From Stropharia rugosoannulata (lineage: Eukaryota; Basidiomycota; Agaricomycetes; Agaricales; Strophariaceae): DNA of 64,000 bases. The notes beneath the pieces are model-generated. The model was not told the origin of the DNA, made no database searches, and worked only from the letters and a program-made list of their open reading frames with translations. The position numbers and the translations under genes were made by a program. The stretch spans positions 2,728,001-2,792,000 of the forward strand of contig JANCIK010000006.1 of the NCBI GenBank assembly GCA_028532985.1, given 5' to 3'. Shown here piece after piece: positions 33,802 through 44,714 of the stretch (within the stretch, counting starts at the first letter, position 1; each line of letters begins with the position of its first letter).

Positions 33802-35820
33802 TTATATCAAACTGAATTTCTCCAACTTCGACGCCTCTGACACCGCCTCACCCTCCATAATTCCGTGTATATAACACTCTCCGACCAATTCCCATCGTTC
33901 AGATTCTGCCATGGGACGAACAATGAAAGGCGCAGGACCGTCCTGGAAAACGCATACCACGTCGCCCGGTTTGGAGGTGGTAGGTGCCATGCCTAAGTAT
34001 CCTCTTCTTGTTATGATAAACGCTCTGGACTGTACTACGTTCCTCAGGACCTCCCAGTACTTCTTGGTTCGGAGTTGGTGTTCTGAGTCCTCATTGAGTC
34101 TCAATTGGTTCGAGAACTTATTTGGTCGTACACACTGTTCGAAGGCCTGTTTATAAGGTTTGTCTGGGATGCTGAATTGCGTGTCCAACTTTCCTGTGAC
34201 GCCTGGCTGTTTGTTTAAGATTAGGGTACGCCAGAACGCATCGTAAAGCTGCCCCTGCGTATAATATGGATTGATAGAATATTCATGTGCCTTACGCTCC
34301 CATTTGCGAACTGCATGTCGAATAAAAATATCGGACATCACTGCGGGCTCCAGAATTTCAACAGTGTCAAATCGTATCCCACACACTGTAAGCACGCAAT
34401 TATCCCTAGATACAGACACACCAGGGATCACGCTGTAAGCATCAGGTCCGTCCAGGTGGTCTTCTTTAATTCGATAACCGGAGCGTAGAGGACCACAAGC
34501 CAGTTTGTCGCATTCACTGGATTCAGACATAAGGAAAGGGATATCGACTAGATTCCGTCGACCTAGATTGGGCACCCACGATGGTATGCCGCGCATAGAT
34601 CTGGTATCTTTTCTAACAAGTCGGAGAGGCTCGATAGTCTGCGTTGACCGGATTACATGCGCTATGATTTTCTTGAAAATGATTCCATCTTCGCTATCCA
34701 CACCGTAGTCCACGGGTACGGCTGCTCTGTCATTAGGAGGAACAAGACCCAGCAAGGCGTATATCTTGTCCCTCGGCAAGGTAGCACGGAAGTTGCTCGT
34801 TTTCAAAATGAGGCGCCAGAGCGAAAGCCCATGATCATGCACCTCAGAGCGAAAAGTGCGCCAAGATGGAAGTAAATCAAAGAGCGGCGTTCTCGTTTGT
34901 AATGTAAGTTCCATGGATTCCACCATTTTCTTGTGTTTATCATAAAAGGCGGCCTCTGTCAACACGCGGTGGGTGAGCCTGAATTCTAGAGTGGCTAGCC
35001 AGTGGAATTTCTCCAACGGTACCTCTTTCTCTCCGCACTTCACAATGACGTGGGAAGAGAGCAGGGCCTCTTGCACGACCCAAATACGACCCCACCACGA
35101 GCGGCCCAAAAGCGCGAAGACAGTGTCCCATTCACGCCCAGACGCTACCCCTTCCATGTCAAGATTCGGTGACGCGAGGTCGGGCTCCGCAGAGGCCAAT
35201 TGACCTATAACATCCATGGCGCAGTCGCTATCGTCGGCTGGGGGACCCAGCCAGGCATATGTGGTCTTCGCTTGCTTATATATCCGGTGCATTAACCTGA
35301 CCTGACAGGCTTTCTCTTGGTTATCCCTTTGATTGATACAGATAGCGTCGGCCCATACTATGATGTCCTGGTCGGATTTTCGCAGATACCATAGCGCCTG
35401 GTGGAGATTGTTTGCCACTTTTACCCGATATCCGTTTACCGATATAGTTCGGGTGAAGGAAAATATGTCGTCGCATCTTTCGTAAATATATTCAAGCACG
35501 TTGGGAACTTTCCATGATGTCCATTTGTGCAACACCGGAGGGCCCCATGTATACGAAAGTGCGCTATAACATACAGTGTTGTTGTCCAAGGACACCTTGC
35601 ATAAGGAGCAGTCGATGTCGTCTGTCTTCTGACCGGCATGGATGACGAGCAGACGAATATTGTTTTCGTCGAGTGAAGTGTATGGCAATATGGTTGAAGA
35701 GAAAAAGGTTGACTGGCTACAGCACCAGTATACTCCTCGCTTCAAGGCAGCCGCTGCAGGGATGCCCCAGTACATTGTCGATAGCAGAGCGAGAACCACA
35801 ATCGTCGCCTCCAAGTACAT
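33802..35820 (-). CDS. HET-domain (heterokaryon incompatibility) protein with N-terminal membrane segment
   Basis: Intronless, 672 residues. HET domains trigger regulated cell death after non-self recognition in fungi, and many members of the large family are uncharacterised. ATG 35,820 is followed by a hydrophobic stretch (ATIVVLALLSTMYWGIPAAA, about residues 5-24), probably a signal anchor. The HET domain spans roughly residues 60-230 with its usual blocks: CYSALSYTWGPP, KVANNLHQALWYLR, IIVWADAICINQRDNQEKA, RIYKQAKTTYAWLGPP. The middle has the common DKIYALLGLVP motif and the C-terminus has GYLGMAPTTSKPGDVVCVFQ and LVGECYIHGIMEGE, typical of long HET proteins. Stop TAA at 33,802-33,804. It faces the IRG pair 3' to 3'. 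No recognition domain (NACHT, WD, ankyrin) is attached. Confidence 0.93.
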   Translation of the reverse strand: MYLEATIVVLALLSTMYWGIPAAAALKRGVYWCCSQSTFFSSTILPYTSLDENNIRLLVIHAGQKTDDIDCSLCKVSLDNNTVCYSALSYTWGPPVLHKWTSWKVPNVLEYIYERCDDIFSFTRTISVNGYRVKVANNLHQALWYLRKSDQDIIVWADAICINQRDNQEKACQVRLMHRIYKQAKTTYAWLGPPADDSDCAMDVIGQLASAEPDLASPNLDMEGVASGREWDTVFALLGRSWWGRIWVVQEALLSSHVIVKCGEKEVPLEKFHWLATLEFRLTHRVLTEAAFYDKHKKMVESMELTLQTRTPLFDLLPSWRTFRSEVHDHGLSLWRLILKTSNFRATLPRDKIYALLGLVPPNDRAAVPVDYGVDSEDGIIFKKIIAHVIRSTQTIEPLRLVRKDTRSMRGIPSWVPNLGRRNLVDIPFLMSESSECDKLACGPLRSGYRIKEDHLDGPDAYSVIPGVSVSRDNCVLTVCGIRFDTVEILEPAVMSDIFIRHAVRKWERKAHEYSINPYYTQGQLYDAFWRTLILNKQPGVTGKLDTQFSIPDKPYKQAFEQCVRPNKFSNQLRLNEDSEHQLRTKKYWEVLRNVVQSRAFIITRRGYLGMAPTTSKPGDVVCVFQDGPAPFIVRPMAESERWELVGECYIHGIMEGEAVSEASKLEKFSLI

Positions 35821-36174
35821 CGGGAATACTGAATGTAAGGGTACCTGTGAAGTTTAAACGGTTGGTGGTCTAAGTCAGATGAAATATCCCTGAAGTGTGA
35901 ATTGTGCCGTATGCGCGTAGAATTTCCCGTCTTCTCTTGATCATGCTAGGGCAAGGCCGTCTGGTGACCTATATAAAGGTTTCCTGGATCGACGAGTTCA
36001 ATGTGGAATACTTGCTGATGCACAGCTGATCCAGAAGTACCGCATTGCATTGAGCTTGAGCTGCGCATTTCGTAAATGAAAGTGATATAAGCACGGGGTC
36101 ACAGTTTAGAACCCTCGAGGCGACGAAGGATATACTTGGTGTCAATGAAAGACCGATATAAAAACATCCAACGT

Positions 36175-36216
36175 ACAGCCGAAACGCGTTCATGCGAGGT
36201 AACACTTCCAGAAGCT
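36175..36216 (+). repeat. Degenerate direct repeat, copy A
   Basis: 42 bases matching copy B (36,457-36,498) at 32 of 42 positions by hand alignment without gaps. In the plus frame both could encode a similar dodecapeptide (SRN[A/M]F[M/L]RG[N/D]T[S/F]RS), but copy A has no ATG-initiated frame through it in that phase. Confidence 0.55.
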
Positions 36217-36456
36217 AAGATTCCGATATGCTATCATCGATGAATCCCTTTTGCCAGCTTATGCTAAAGCTAATTTGTGTACCTTACGCACTTCGCTGAG
36301 GAGTAATGCAGTCAGTTATACGGAAAGACAAGTCGTGCTCGAATATTGAAAGTCCCTCGGCAGGTCCTATAAATCTACAATCGGCCTGTTCCCATTAGTT
36401 CTTTGCATGCATCCACTTTGTCATGGCAAAGTTCAACATCGCACCGTTGGACTATC

Positions 36457-36498
36457 ACAGTCGAAACATGTTCTTGAGAGGTGATACTTTCCGAAGCC
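36457..36498 (+). repeat. Degenerate direct repeat, copy B, inside a 29-codon ORF
   Basis: Partner of copy A, 282 bases downstream of it. It lies within a tiny plus-strand ORF (36,423-36,512) that follows a TATAAAT word by about 55 bases. Confidence 0.55.
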
Positions 36499-36696
36499 GA
36501 GCTTATGAATAAAGTGCGAGGGGTATTAGTGGGTTGGGAACGGCCTGTCAGAGGGCTTTGTCAAGTCGGTATCAACATACGACCTGTAAGTGTAAGATTG
36601 TGAGAAGATTTAAAATCAGCTCAGCACGACCAGAAGAGCCCTTTGCGTAGTAGCATCTATATGTCAAATTATGCTTATACAAAGCATGATATATAC

Positions 36697-37488
36697 TTAA
36701 GCGCGGAATCTCATATATGCCATTAACAAGGCAGAGCAGCCAGTAACTGCATGAAAAGTAAGTAATACGAGGAATATCATTAGCAGACAATGAGCTCTCA
36801 CCGAAGCCAACCAAATATTGTAACGTCGTAGCCTGAACATACAATTAATACATCCGCATCCGCAGAAATGAAAGCGCCCTCACCTTGGAAGCCTGTATCG
36901 TCGTCCGCAGCCCCGCAATTTCCTGCTCTATTCTGGTATCCACTTCCTTGATCTTTAACTCCTGGCCGCTACTCTCCTCACGCATACGCCCCTTCTCCAA
37001 ATTCAAGTCCAGACGCACGCCTGCTTGCGTTCGCGTGATCTCCTCACGCAGGCGCTGCTTCAGCTTCTCTATGTCAGTCATCAGGCGGTCGTTCTCTGCC
37101 TTTATCATGGCCAGGTCGTTCTTCTCCATCAACTGCAGCTCCGACTTGATTTGCGCAAAATCGACTTGTTGGGTATAATGATGCTATGGAGGTGCCCAGC
37201 CCAACATTTAGGTTCGGACAGGTCATAAAGAAGATACATACGCGCCTTCTCTTGCTCTGCCTTTGTCACCATGTTACTCGTCATGTTCCGTATACTCTCG
37301 TCAATGACCTCGGCCATGGCTGACATGATGCCTTCAGCTTGCGCGCGATTTAGTCCTTCGCGCTCGAGCCGCTGAACAAAGTGGTGGGTATCAAAATGAA
37401 AATCAGATCTCCGCGCAGAGGTAAAGAGCATCCGTAACTGCATGCGACATGAGGATGAGAAGCGGGGGAATCGGATTAAGGATGTCAT
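36697..37488 (-). CDS. FMP32: Mitochondrial CCDC90/MCUR1-family protein (DUF1640, Fmp32-like)
   Basis: The family consists of inner-membrane mitochondrial coiled-coil proteins, linked in animals to the calcium uniporter (MCUR1) and in yeast to respiratory chain assembly. Start ATG 37,488 gives a basic, Ser/Arg-rich presequence (MTSLIRFPRFSSSCRMQLRM). The DUF1640 core follows: FDTHHFVQRLEREGLNRAQA and IMSAMAEVIDESIRNMTSNM. After an intron comes ALDFAQIKSELQLMEKNDLA, then a coiled coil (NDRLMTDIEKLKQRLREEIT, RLDLNLEKGRMREES, EVDTRIEQEIAGLRT). The last two exons give the C-terminal membrane helix QATTLQYLVGFVTG/CSALLMAYMRFRA, stop at 36,697-36,699. The final splice is required for the helix. Divergent from MAK16, 159 bases between starts. 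Confidence 0.9.
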
Positions 37489-37647
37489 AGTGGAGGAGTT
37501 AAGCAGAGTTAAGTATAGCTCGTGCAGTACGGCACGCACGTGAAGTGCGCGACTCTGAAGCTCTTGCAAACTCAACCATACAATTGTAATTTCTCGCCCG
37601 CCAAACTTAGCATTTCAAACTCAAAACGCTATTCATCCCCGTATACG

Positions 37648-38946
37648 ATGCAGAGCGACGACGTTATCTGGTCCGTTATTAACCACCAGTTCTGTTCTTA
37701 CAAAGTAAAGTGAGTACTGCAAATTTTGTTCTGTTCCTATTTATGAACTCTTACCCGCAGGACAACTACCCAGAACTTCTGTCGCAATGAATATAACGTT
37801 ACTGGCCTCTGCAATCGTCAATCGTGTCCCCTAGCTAATTCTCGATATGCGACTGTTCGTGAAAAAGAAGGTGTGTACCTGATGGCTTGTTTAGTATACA
37901 CTCACTGAGATGCACCCAGGCGTTCTATATCTTTACGTGAAAACGATCGAGCGTGCCCATTCGCCGGCAAATATGTGGGAACGCATAAAATTATCAAACA
38001 GCTATGCAAAAGCCCTTGAGCAAGTGAGCTAGCACGCTGTCATACGGGCGTGTTCCCTGAGCATTTCACCAGATAGACAATGAACTCATCCACTGGCCAA
38101 ACTTCACGATCCACAAGTGCAAGCAGAGAGTAACGAAAATCACGCAGTACCTGATCAAAATGAGGCGTCTAAAACTGCGACAACAGTCTGTGTTATTTAT
38201 CATGTTATATCGATACATGCTCATGTTCCATCGTTAGACCCAAGCTCATCGGGGTGAAGAAAAAGCTCGACCGCCGGGAGGCCGTACGCGAGCGAAAAGC
38301 TCTATCTGCAGCACATCTGGAACGCTCAATCGAGAAGGAACTCATTGAGCGTCTCAAATCAAAAGCGTACGGCGACGCACCTCTGAACGTGAACGAGAGC
38401 GTATGGCAAGCAATCCTCGACCGGGAGCGCAAAGGGGAAGACTTGGCGGACAAGGAGCAGGAAGAGCTCGACCTTATCGACGACGAAACCGATGAAGAAG
38501 AGCTGGAGGACGAGATGGAGGACGACTGGGGCGACAGGGAGTTTGTGAGCGACATAAGTGGCGATGAAGATGACGACGATGATGATTTGAGTGACCTTGA
38601 AGGGATCGTCGTACGTTTTTTACGTCGTAAAGCTCACTATAAACATTGTAATTTTTTTCTTCTTCAGGATGGCGAGTCAGGTGAAGATGATGATGAGGAA
38701 GAGGACGAAAGCAGCGAAGAGAAAGATACTCAACCAAAACCCACCCTGGGGAAGAGGAAGGCCACCGCCCCCAAAAAGCCAGCCAGGTCACGGCCAGAGA
38801 AGAAAACAAAGAGTCAGTATATGATTTTGCACCGCAGTGCCCTTCGACTAACTTTTTTTGCCGCAGAGGGACCCAGGGTGGAAGTGGAATACGAGCACGA
38901 GATGGAGAGTGTGCCGTTATCAAAATCCGCTTTGGCCAACTGGTAG
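37648..38946 (+). CDS. MAK16: Ribosome biogenesis factor Mak16
   Basis: Nucleolar factor for 60S subunit assembly, acting with Rpf1/Nsa1/Rrp1. ATG 37,648 gives [20 protein letters not shown] and the next exon reads [20 protein letters not shown]: the near-invariant N-terminus with its Cys cluster. Later exons carry [40 protein letters not shown] and [20 protein letters not shown]. The C-terminal third is acidic, as usual (runs of Glu/Asp near 38,480-38,590 and 38,690-38,730), followed by a Lys-rich stretch likely to be a nuclear localisation signal. It ends [18 protein letters not shown] 38,944-38,946. There are about seven short introns. Confidence 0.96.
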
Positions 38947-39130
38947 TTTACATCGTGATCATTTTCAGACACTAGGGAATAATGACATTCTAATTATCAT
39001 ACGAACAGCTATGAGATCATAAGTCGTTAGCAGTCACAAAAGGTATTACAAGGTAAGATACATTATAACGAACATCATCTCAAACATGGCTGGGGAGTAG
39101 TATGTGTAGCATGCATCCAAGGTATAAATT

Positions 39131-40182
39131 TTATAGAGATTTGGAAATCTTCTGGCGACGGCGGTCGATATCCTCCCGCGTCATCCTCGTGCCGAGTAAA
39201 GCATCCCAATGGATGAAAAACGGCTGAGAGAAGTTAGACTTGATTCCAATAACCTATTAGAAATTGAGTAACCAGGGTAGAGACTCTTAAACAGAACTCC
39301 ACACACCTGATGATGGATGTCATGATAGTCGGCGTTATTCCCTGTTAATAGTTGTAATGGGTCCCAAGGTAAACTGTATCCACAGTGGTCGTCGACGGTC
39401 TTTAAGGTCGAGAATGTGAATAAGAGCATGGCCTGGCGTGTGCTCATGCCTGTGGCCCACTCGGCAATCAGGGCACCTAGACTGTCTAGAATGAGACCTT
39501 CTACGGGATGGTTGTACAGCGATCCGAAAGCATATGGCACGTAAAGTCGATGATGCCATGAGTGAAAGTGTTTATACAAGAATTTGTTGACATGCATGAG
39601 ACGGTGCCAGAAGTACTGCCATGTGTCGATAATGAACCTAAACGTTGTGTGAGAAAACGCAGGGACGAGTGAGGCTGGAGGAACGTACATGGCGGCTAGA
39701 AGTTGGACCGCAGGGATTCCCCACCAGTACACCGCTTCTGTGATCCGAACAAGCACGATGGGGTTCATGCCACTGCCTAGGACAGACACCAGAGCTGGCT
39801 TGATGACCGACGCAAGACGTTCGAGCTCCGCAGGGTGGTTGTAAACGTACACCTTCTCCTCTCCGAGCCAGATCAAGCCAATGGCGGTCTGGATAATTTG
39901 CTGCACAATGACGGCCCATACGACCTGAGACCTGGTCGCCAGATTGCGGGAAGTGACCTCTTTCGACTCGTGGATCTTATATTTCTCGAGCCATTGCCAT
40001 TCGGACATGTCGAGGAAGTGGAAGAAGAGAGACAGAGACCAATATGCAATCAGGGGACAAAGCAGTGCGAGTGCTACGTCCGACACATTGCTGATGAGCC
40101 TAGGCTTCTGGGAAGAGTAGAAGGGATAATTAGTCCCCGGGAAGCAGAAAGGCTCGTCGTTGACCAACGACGAACAGTTCAT
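39131..40182 (-). CDS. SUR2: Sphinganine C4-hydroxylase (Sur2-like)
   Basis: ER di-iron hydroxylase of the fatty-acid hydroxylase superfamily that converts dihydrosphingosine to phytosphingosine. ATG 40,182 gives MNCSSLVNDEPFCFPGTNYP; upstream in-frame codons lack an ATG. There are hydrophobic segments near LALLCPLIAYWSLSLFFHFL, VVWAVIVQQIIQTAIGLIWL and ITEAVYWWGIPAVQLLAAM. The metal-binding histidine boxes are HRLMH, HSWHHRLYVPYAFGSLYNHP and, further on, HDIHH. Two introns are inferred, one at about 39,640-39,690 and one at about 39,245-39,305. The last exon gives IGIKSNFSQPFFIHWDALLG and ends RRRQKISKSL at 39,131. Sur2 is preferred over C5-sterol desaturase from the N-terminal part and the GIKSNFSQP tail. 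Confidence 0.92.
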
Positions 40183-40460
40183 GGCGGTAAGGAAGGACGA
40201 GGCGGAACCAGGTGCCAAGCCTGCGCGTTCAATTTTGGCTTCCGGGCTTTCTAAATTCCCACAGCGCTAATAATCGAGACCCATCCCGTTATGTGCAAAA
40301 ATAAGATACTTAAACGACACATAATACATGACTAATTATTAGAATCCCTATGTGGTACAGCTTTGTTTTCTACCATGCGATAATTACCATGCAAATATAA
40401 CAATGTGGTGAATATGAGTGAAAATGAGCAAAATAATGTCCAAGCCAGCCTATTACCGTC

Positions 40461-41732
40461 CTACGGGTCGCTGAGGTTATTGAGAAGGGTGGTGAGACAG
40501 CGTTTTGTGACCATGTCGCCCTAAGTACTTGTCAGCAAGGCGTTAATTAAGGGTAGAAATAACCTGAGACTCACTTTGAGAAGGGTGCTGAACGTTTGGT
40601 CGCGCAATGGTTCTGGCAGACAAGCGCGCAATGCTTCCCGAGCTCTGAGAGAGGAATTAGCTAGTAAACTCAGCAAGGCCGTAAAAAAACTCACCGAAGA
40701 TTGTCGCTCAGGCGGAGGTAACAGCGCACTACGTGTTTTAGAAGTCGCACCGCTTGGGTCTCCACAAGCTGGTTGACCATGTTGCTGAGAACGGTTCCCA
40801 CAGCGTAAAACCTCTCATAGGTATGGCAAATATAAGTCAGACCTGTCTCGTCCAGGAGGATCTTTTGTACAATGAAGATGGCAACAGTTTTTGAAAGTTC
40901 CGAGCCAGTCTCCATGATGCGAAGACAGAGGGGTATGATCTCCGTGGATAAGAGGAAGTGGATAACAGTATTGTTATCGTTTTGCTGATTTTCGATCAAT
41001 ATCATAAATATAACAGCAAATAAATGATGAAAAACATACTTTGACTAGGGCGCCAATAACTCCGAGGGAAGTCAGGCGAAGATATTCGAAAGGTCGTGTC
41101 TTGGAAGTCGTGTTGAGAAATGGGTACAGAAAGAGGGGTATATGGGCTGCAGAGTGTCAGAAAACAACCTAGAACAAAAAGTAAATGGATTAGCTTACCA
41201 TTGAGAAAGAGCTGACGAGTCTCTGAATGTGACGCAACGCATTGGAGCAGCGCTAAAGCATTACAAACACGGTTAGATACATGGGCGGTAAGGTTGGGCG
41301 GGGAGAGCAGTGGGTAGACAGAAACAATTTCTTGCAATAGGGCGGGCATAATACCTGGCAAAAATGTTCATATATAAGATCCGCAACACGCTGCAGATGT
41401 AACATACCAAATGAGTGCCAAAGAACGAGGGCGAGATCATCATACTGCTCTCGCTTTTTGCTTAGCTCCAACAGCGCTCCTTCCCTCGTGTTCGGATCCA
41501 TTAGGTCTATAACAAGACCGTATATTTTCCCATCCTCTTGTATGCCAGGGTTACTGTGTGGGCCGTTGCCGTTGGCATAAACTGCGGGAAGCTGGTGGTG
41601 ACCTTGGGCGGAAGTGCCGCCTCCAAGAGGAGGGGTCTCCGAGAAATTGGATATTCCTCTGCCATAGGCTGTAAACTGACCGTTTCCCTGTTGCAGATAA
41701 GAAACGGGTTTTGGGGACAGGAGACCCGCCAT
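40461..41732 (-). CDS. CAF40: CCR4-NOT complex subunit Caf40/Rcd1/CNOT9
   Basis: Armadillo-like subunit of the CCR4-NOT deadenylase that binds NOT1 and RNA-regulatory adaptors. ATG 41,732 gives [20 protein letters not shown] and a Gly/Asn/Gln-rich lead. The RCD1 domain begins [20 protein letters not shown] and continues [38 protein letters not shown] and [20 protein letters not shown]. After introns come [56 protein letters not shown] and [15 protein letters not shown]. The protein ends LNNLSDP, TAG at 40,461. Six or so short introns. This is one of the most conserved proteins in the window and the call is secure. Confidence 0.97.
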
Positions 41733-42622
41733 GGCGAGGGAGAACGAAGAGCGCGGCGGCCAAACTCAAACTGCCCACGACACCTCGTAACAGAATGTGT
41801 CACACGGGCGCTCGTCACGCTAGCGGCTACTTATCGGTACCTCTTACACCTTAGTTTGTTTGAGCTTTTGATTTATCTTGTAACCAATAAATCTTGACGG
41901 CCATACATACCTTTAGACAAATTATCCTCAGCTTACTTTATACTTTTGCCGCATTCTGTCTTCCTGGCTTAACAAGTTAACTTTATAACTTATGTCAAAC
42001 CGCAATCATACTTGGAAACTCCGAGTCCACCAAGCATACCCGTTGCCGACCACTCTACTCTCGGGCTATCTGAGTACCAAGTTCAACCAATCACTTTCAT
42101 CGGGCGTCACCTGGGTCATAAAATGGAAAATGACCAGCTGCACCTCTTGTATAATGCAAACTTACATATTGCTTCGATATTGAGACTTGCCTCGGTTCTA
42201 AAAGATGTTGCTTGCCCAGACACATGAACGGAGAGGAAATCCGACATACCTGCGACTTGAAGAAACTTGTGAATTGCTTGTGAAAGAAAGAAAAATAGAA
42301 CAGAATAGCGAATATAACCTAAACCCCCGTCCCCGCGTCACATGCTGGTTGAAAAATTAGCACAAGTACGCACAAAATCATACTACTCTGTGGTACTCGA
42401 GTCCTTTTTCTACTCCTCCAATGAAAGAAGGACTCGAGGGAGAAGGAAAAGTCCCGCAGCACACGGTTGCAGAAAGCCATAAGACGCACGGTATTTGCCG
42501 TGGGCCGGCCGCACGCAACCGTATTGGCAGGGAATCGTCGATCGCATCCCGCAGTCTAACAACGACCGCAATGTCGCCATGTCTCTCTCTGAACTCTTTT
42601 CACCTCTTCTACATATATCAAT
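41733..42622. other. Divergent spacer between CAF40 and the DUF1295 gene
   Basis: 890 bases. Frames of 60-75 codons on both strands lack known domains. The 3' part (42,300-42,600) is CT-rich near the downstream ATG and is probably that gene's promoter and leader. Nothing else recognised. Confidence 0.5.
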
Positions 42623-44197
42623 ATGTCCCCTGTACATGCTCTGGATAGATACTATCTCGTTCTAACTCTGCTTGTGACCGTTGCTTATCAGCTTTGTGGC
42701 TTTGCGATTGCCTGGACTTTGCAGTTTGACAAAATCACTGATTTTACTGGTGGTATGCCTCAGCAAATCATTCAAGAGAACGATATCTGACCTCGTTTAG
42801 GATCCAACTTCTTTTTGCTAGGTTTTAAATGTCTCTCTATTGCTGAAACTAAGTTCTTATTGTGCGGAATGCAGCACTTCTAACTCTGCTTGTCGGCAAT
42901 ACGTATCATGCTCGGAACATTGGTGATTAGTTTGTGCTCGTTTTATTCTCCGAGTTTGTTCCTGACTCGGGATAAGTGGCCAGCGTTCTGGTCATGGTTT
43001 GGGCGTGCAGAATTGCCGGTTCGTCAAGCTTGTATCTTGGATTTCTAATATTAAGCATATATTCCCTCAGGCTTTCTGCTTTTCCGCGTCTTGAAAATGG
43101 GGAGCGACAGCCGATTTGACCAGATTCGTTCACACTTCTGGAAATTCTTAGGTGAGCTATATATGCGTTCGAAGCTGCCTTGTATTTACATGATTTGCAG
43201 GCTTGGGTTGGTGCGTGACATCGTTAGTATTCTGGCTGAAAGAATGATTAAATCGCGTTTCGCAGGTCAAATTCTTTGGGTTAAATCAATTTATCTACTC
43301 TTTTGAATCTCCCTGACCTAAGCGCCACCAGATATGGACGGTCTCGCTTCCTGTTACTATCCTGAATTCTCCCGCAGTGTCTGAAATAAGTACAGGAGGG
43401 TCAAATCCTAAGTTTGGGACTCCGCGCGATATAGCTGGTCTTGTTCTCTGGGTTCTTGGATTTGTGATAGAATCAGTCGCTGATGCACAGAAGGTTGGCT
43501 TCTTCCGCATAGTAGAAGTCATCATTGACACTGATTCGCTCTCTTAGTATCACTATAAATCTAGCAATCTTATACCAAAGGGGCAGCCTACAAATGTTCG
43601 TTCTCAACCTTGTACTATTCATATCATTTACCTTGTCTCTAGAAGGGGTTGTGGAAGTGGTCTCGCCACCCGCCCTACTTTGGAGAGTAAGTCTGTCTGA
43701 TGATAATATATCTACAAGTTCTCATCTTGATCCAGAATAATGTGCTGGTGGGGTATCTGGATACTCTGCCTTTCACCGACGACCGACGGACATCTGTCTT
43801 CATCATCCCGCGCTGCTCAGTATGGAGCCATCATGTCTCCCATATTCACGACCATGTAAGATGGTATTCTCCTTATTGATCATGATGTGTTTCGACTGAA
43901 CGTTTCTTCAGATTGCTGATGTTCGGCTCTGGAATTCCAACCGCGGAAAAGCCGACTGCAAAGAAATTCTTTCTTTTGTCGCATAGTCATGGTTCAGATC
44001 CGCTTGGCCCCTACTCTAATGCCTGGGCGAACTATAAAGTTTACCTCGAGAAAACTTCGATTCTCATACCTATTCCACCCGCGCTTTATCGCCCCCTGCC
44101 GACCATGATCAAAAGAACTATTTTATTAGACTTCCCTTTGTATCGATTCAATGAAGCAACAGATGGGGTCGCTGCTGTGGAATCGGGAAGCAATTGA
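42623..44197 (+). CDS. DUF1295 membrane protein of the steroid 5-alpha-reductase-like superfamily
   Basis: A multi-exon integral membrane protein. ATG 42,623 gives MSPVHALDRYYLVLTLLVTV and FDKITDFTGG. Later exons give SNFFLL, ALLTLLVGNTYHARNI, ASVLVMVWACRIAGFLLFRV, LKMGSDSRFDQIRSHFWKFL and IWTVSLPVTILNSP. Then come GTPRDIAGLVLWVLGFVIES and the family signature KGLWKWSRHPPYFGE, where the cofactor-binding region of this superfamily lies. The C-terminus has EKTSILIPIPPALYRPLP and ends VESGSN, TGA 44,195-44,197. About eleven introns of 45-70 bases. The join near 43,190-43,290 is the least certain; the model I prefer reads FLG-LGQILW and loses two residues against typical members. Substrate unknown. 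Confidence 0.88.
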
Positions 44198-44714
44198 TGT
44201 TATTGATAGGAACAACCCCGCACCACAATACTTCAATGATACATCCATACGTACCTTGTATAAAGCGTATTCGTTGTACTGCATCTAGCGCAGTTTGAGC
44301 TTCTGCACCACGAGCTGTTTAATGCCTATTATCGAGTCATTCTTAACAACTTTTGAAGTGAGGGTTCCTGAATCAAGTTGCCAGGCGATAGCTTCCGGAT
44401 CGGTGTGTTGACTTCTTCTCACTGATACCTGTTCTGTTGATTCGCCGTTAACGGTCATTTATAACAATCGGTTGGTGTTGGGCTGGTGATCAAGGCAAGT
44501 TTACGAGACGTAGTTATCGGATGCGGTTGCAAAGAGGTCAAGTGAGAAGTGAGATCTTACCGTTGCCACCCAGGTTGTAAGGCCAAATCAATTATTGCTA
44601 CGGCCAACGTCTCTTTCACTCTTGAGCCTGTACAACACAATCCTGTTGAAAAATCCATTCATTTGTTCGCTTTAACACCCACTGTCTCTGCTCACTGATA
44701 TACTGGAGTGTGCC
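44198..44714. promoter_or_regulatory. Spacer and probable promoter of the ADF-H/PH gene
   Basis: 517 bases between two plus-strand genes. No gene recognised. The part just before the ATG at 44,715 is CT-rich, as expected of a leader. Confidence 0.45.

Larger units (their letters stand above)
35821..36696. other. Region upstream of the HET gene with degenerate repeats
   Basis: 876 bases with no recognised gene. It holds a plus-strand TATA-like TATATAAAGG near 35,970, a second TATAAAT near 36,368, and two related 42-base segments (separate entry). A 29-codon plus-strand ORF starts at ATG 36,423 and stops at 36,512 over the second segment. The HET promoter should lie at the left edge. Confidence 0.5.

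Noticed and set aside
43190..43320. Possible frameshift or break in the DUF1295 gene
   Set aside because: An in-frame splice (donor GTTGGT, acceptor GCAG) gives FLGLGQILWIW, so a break need not be assumed.
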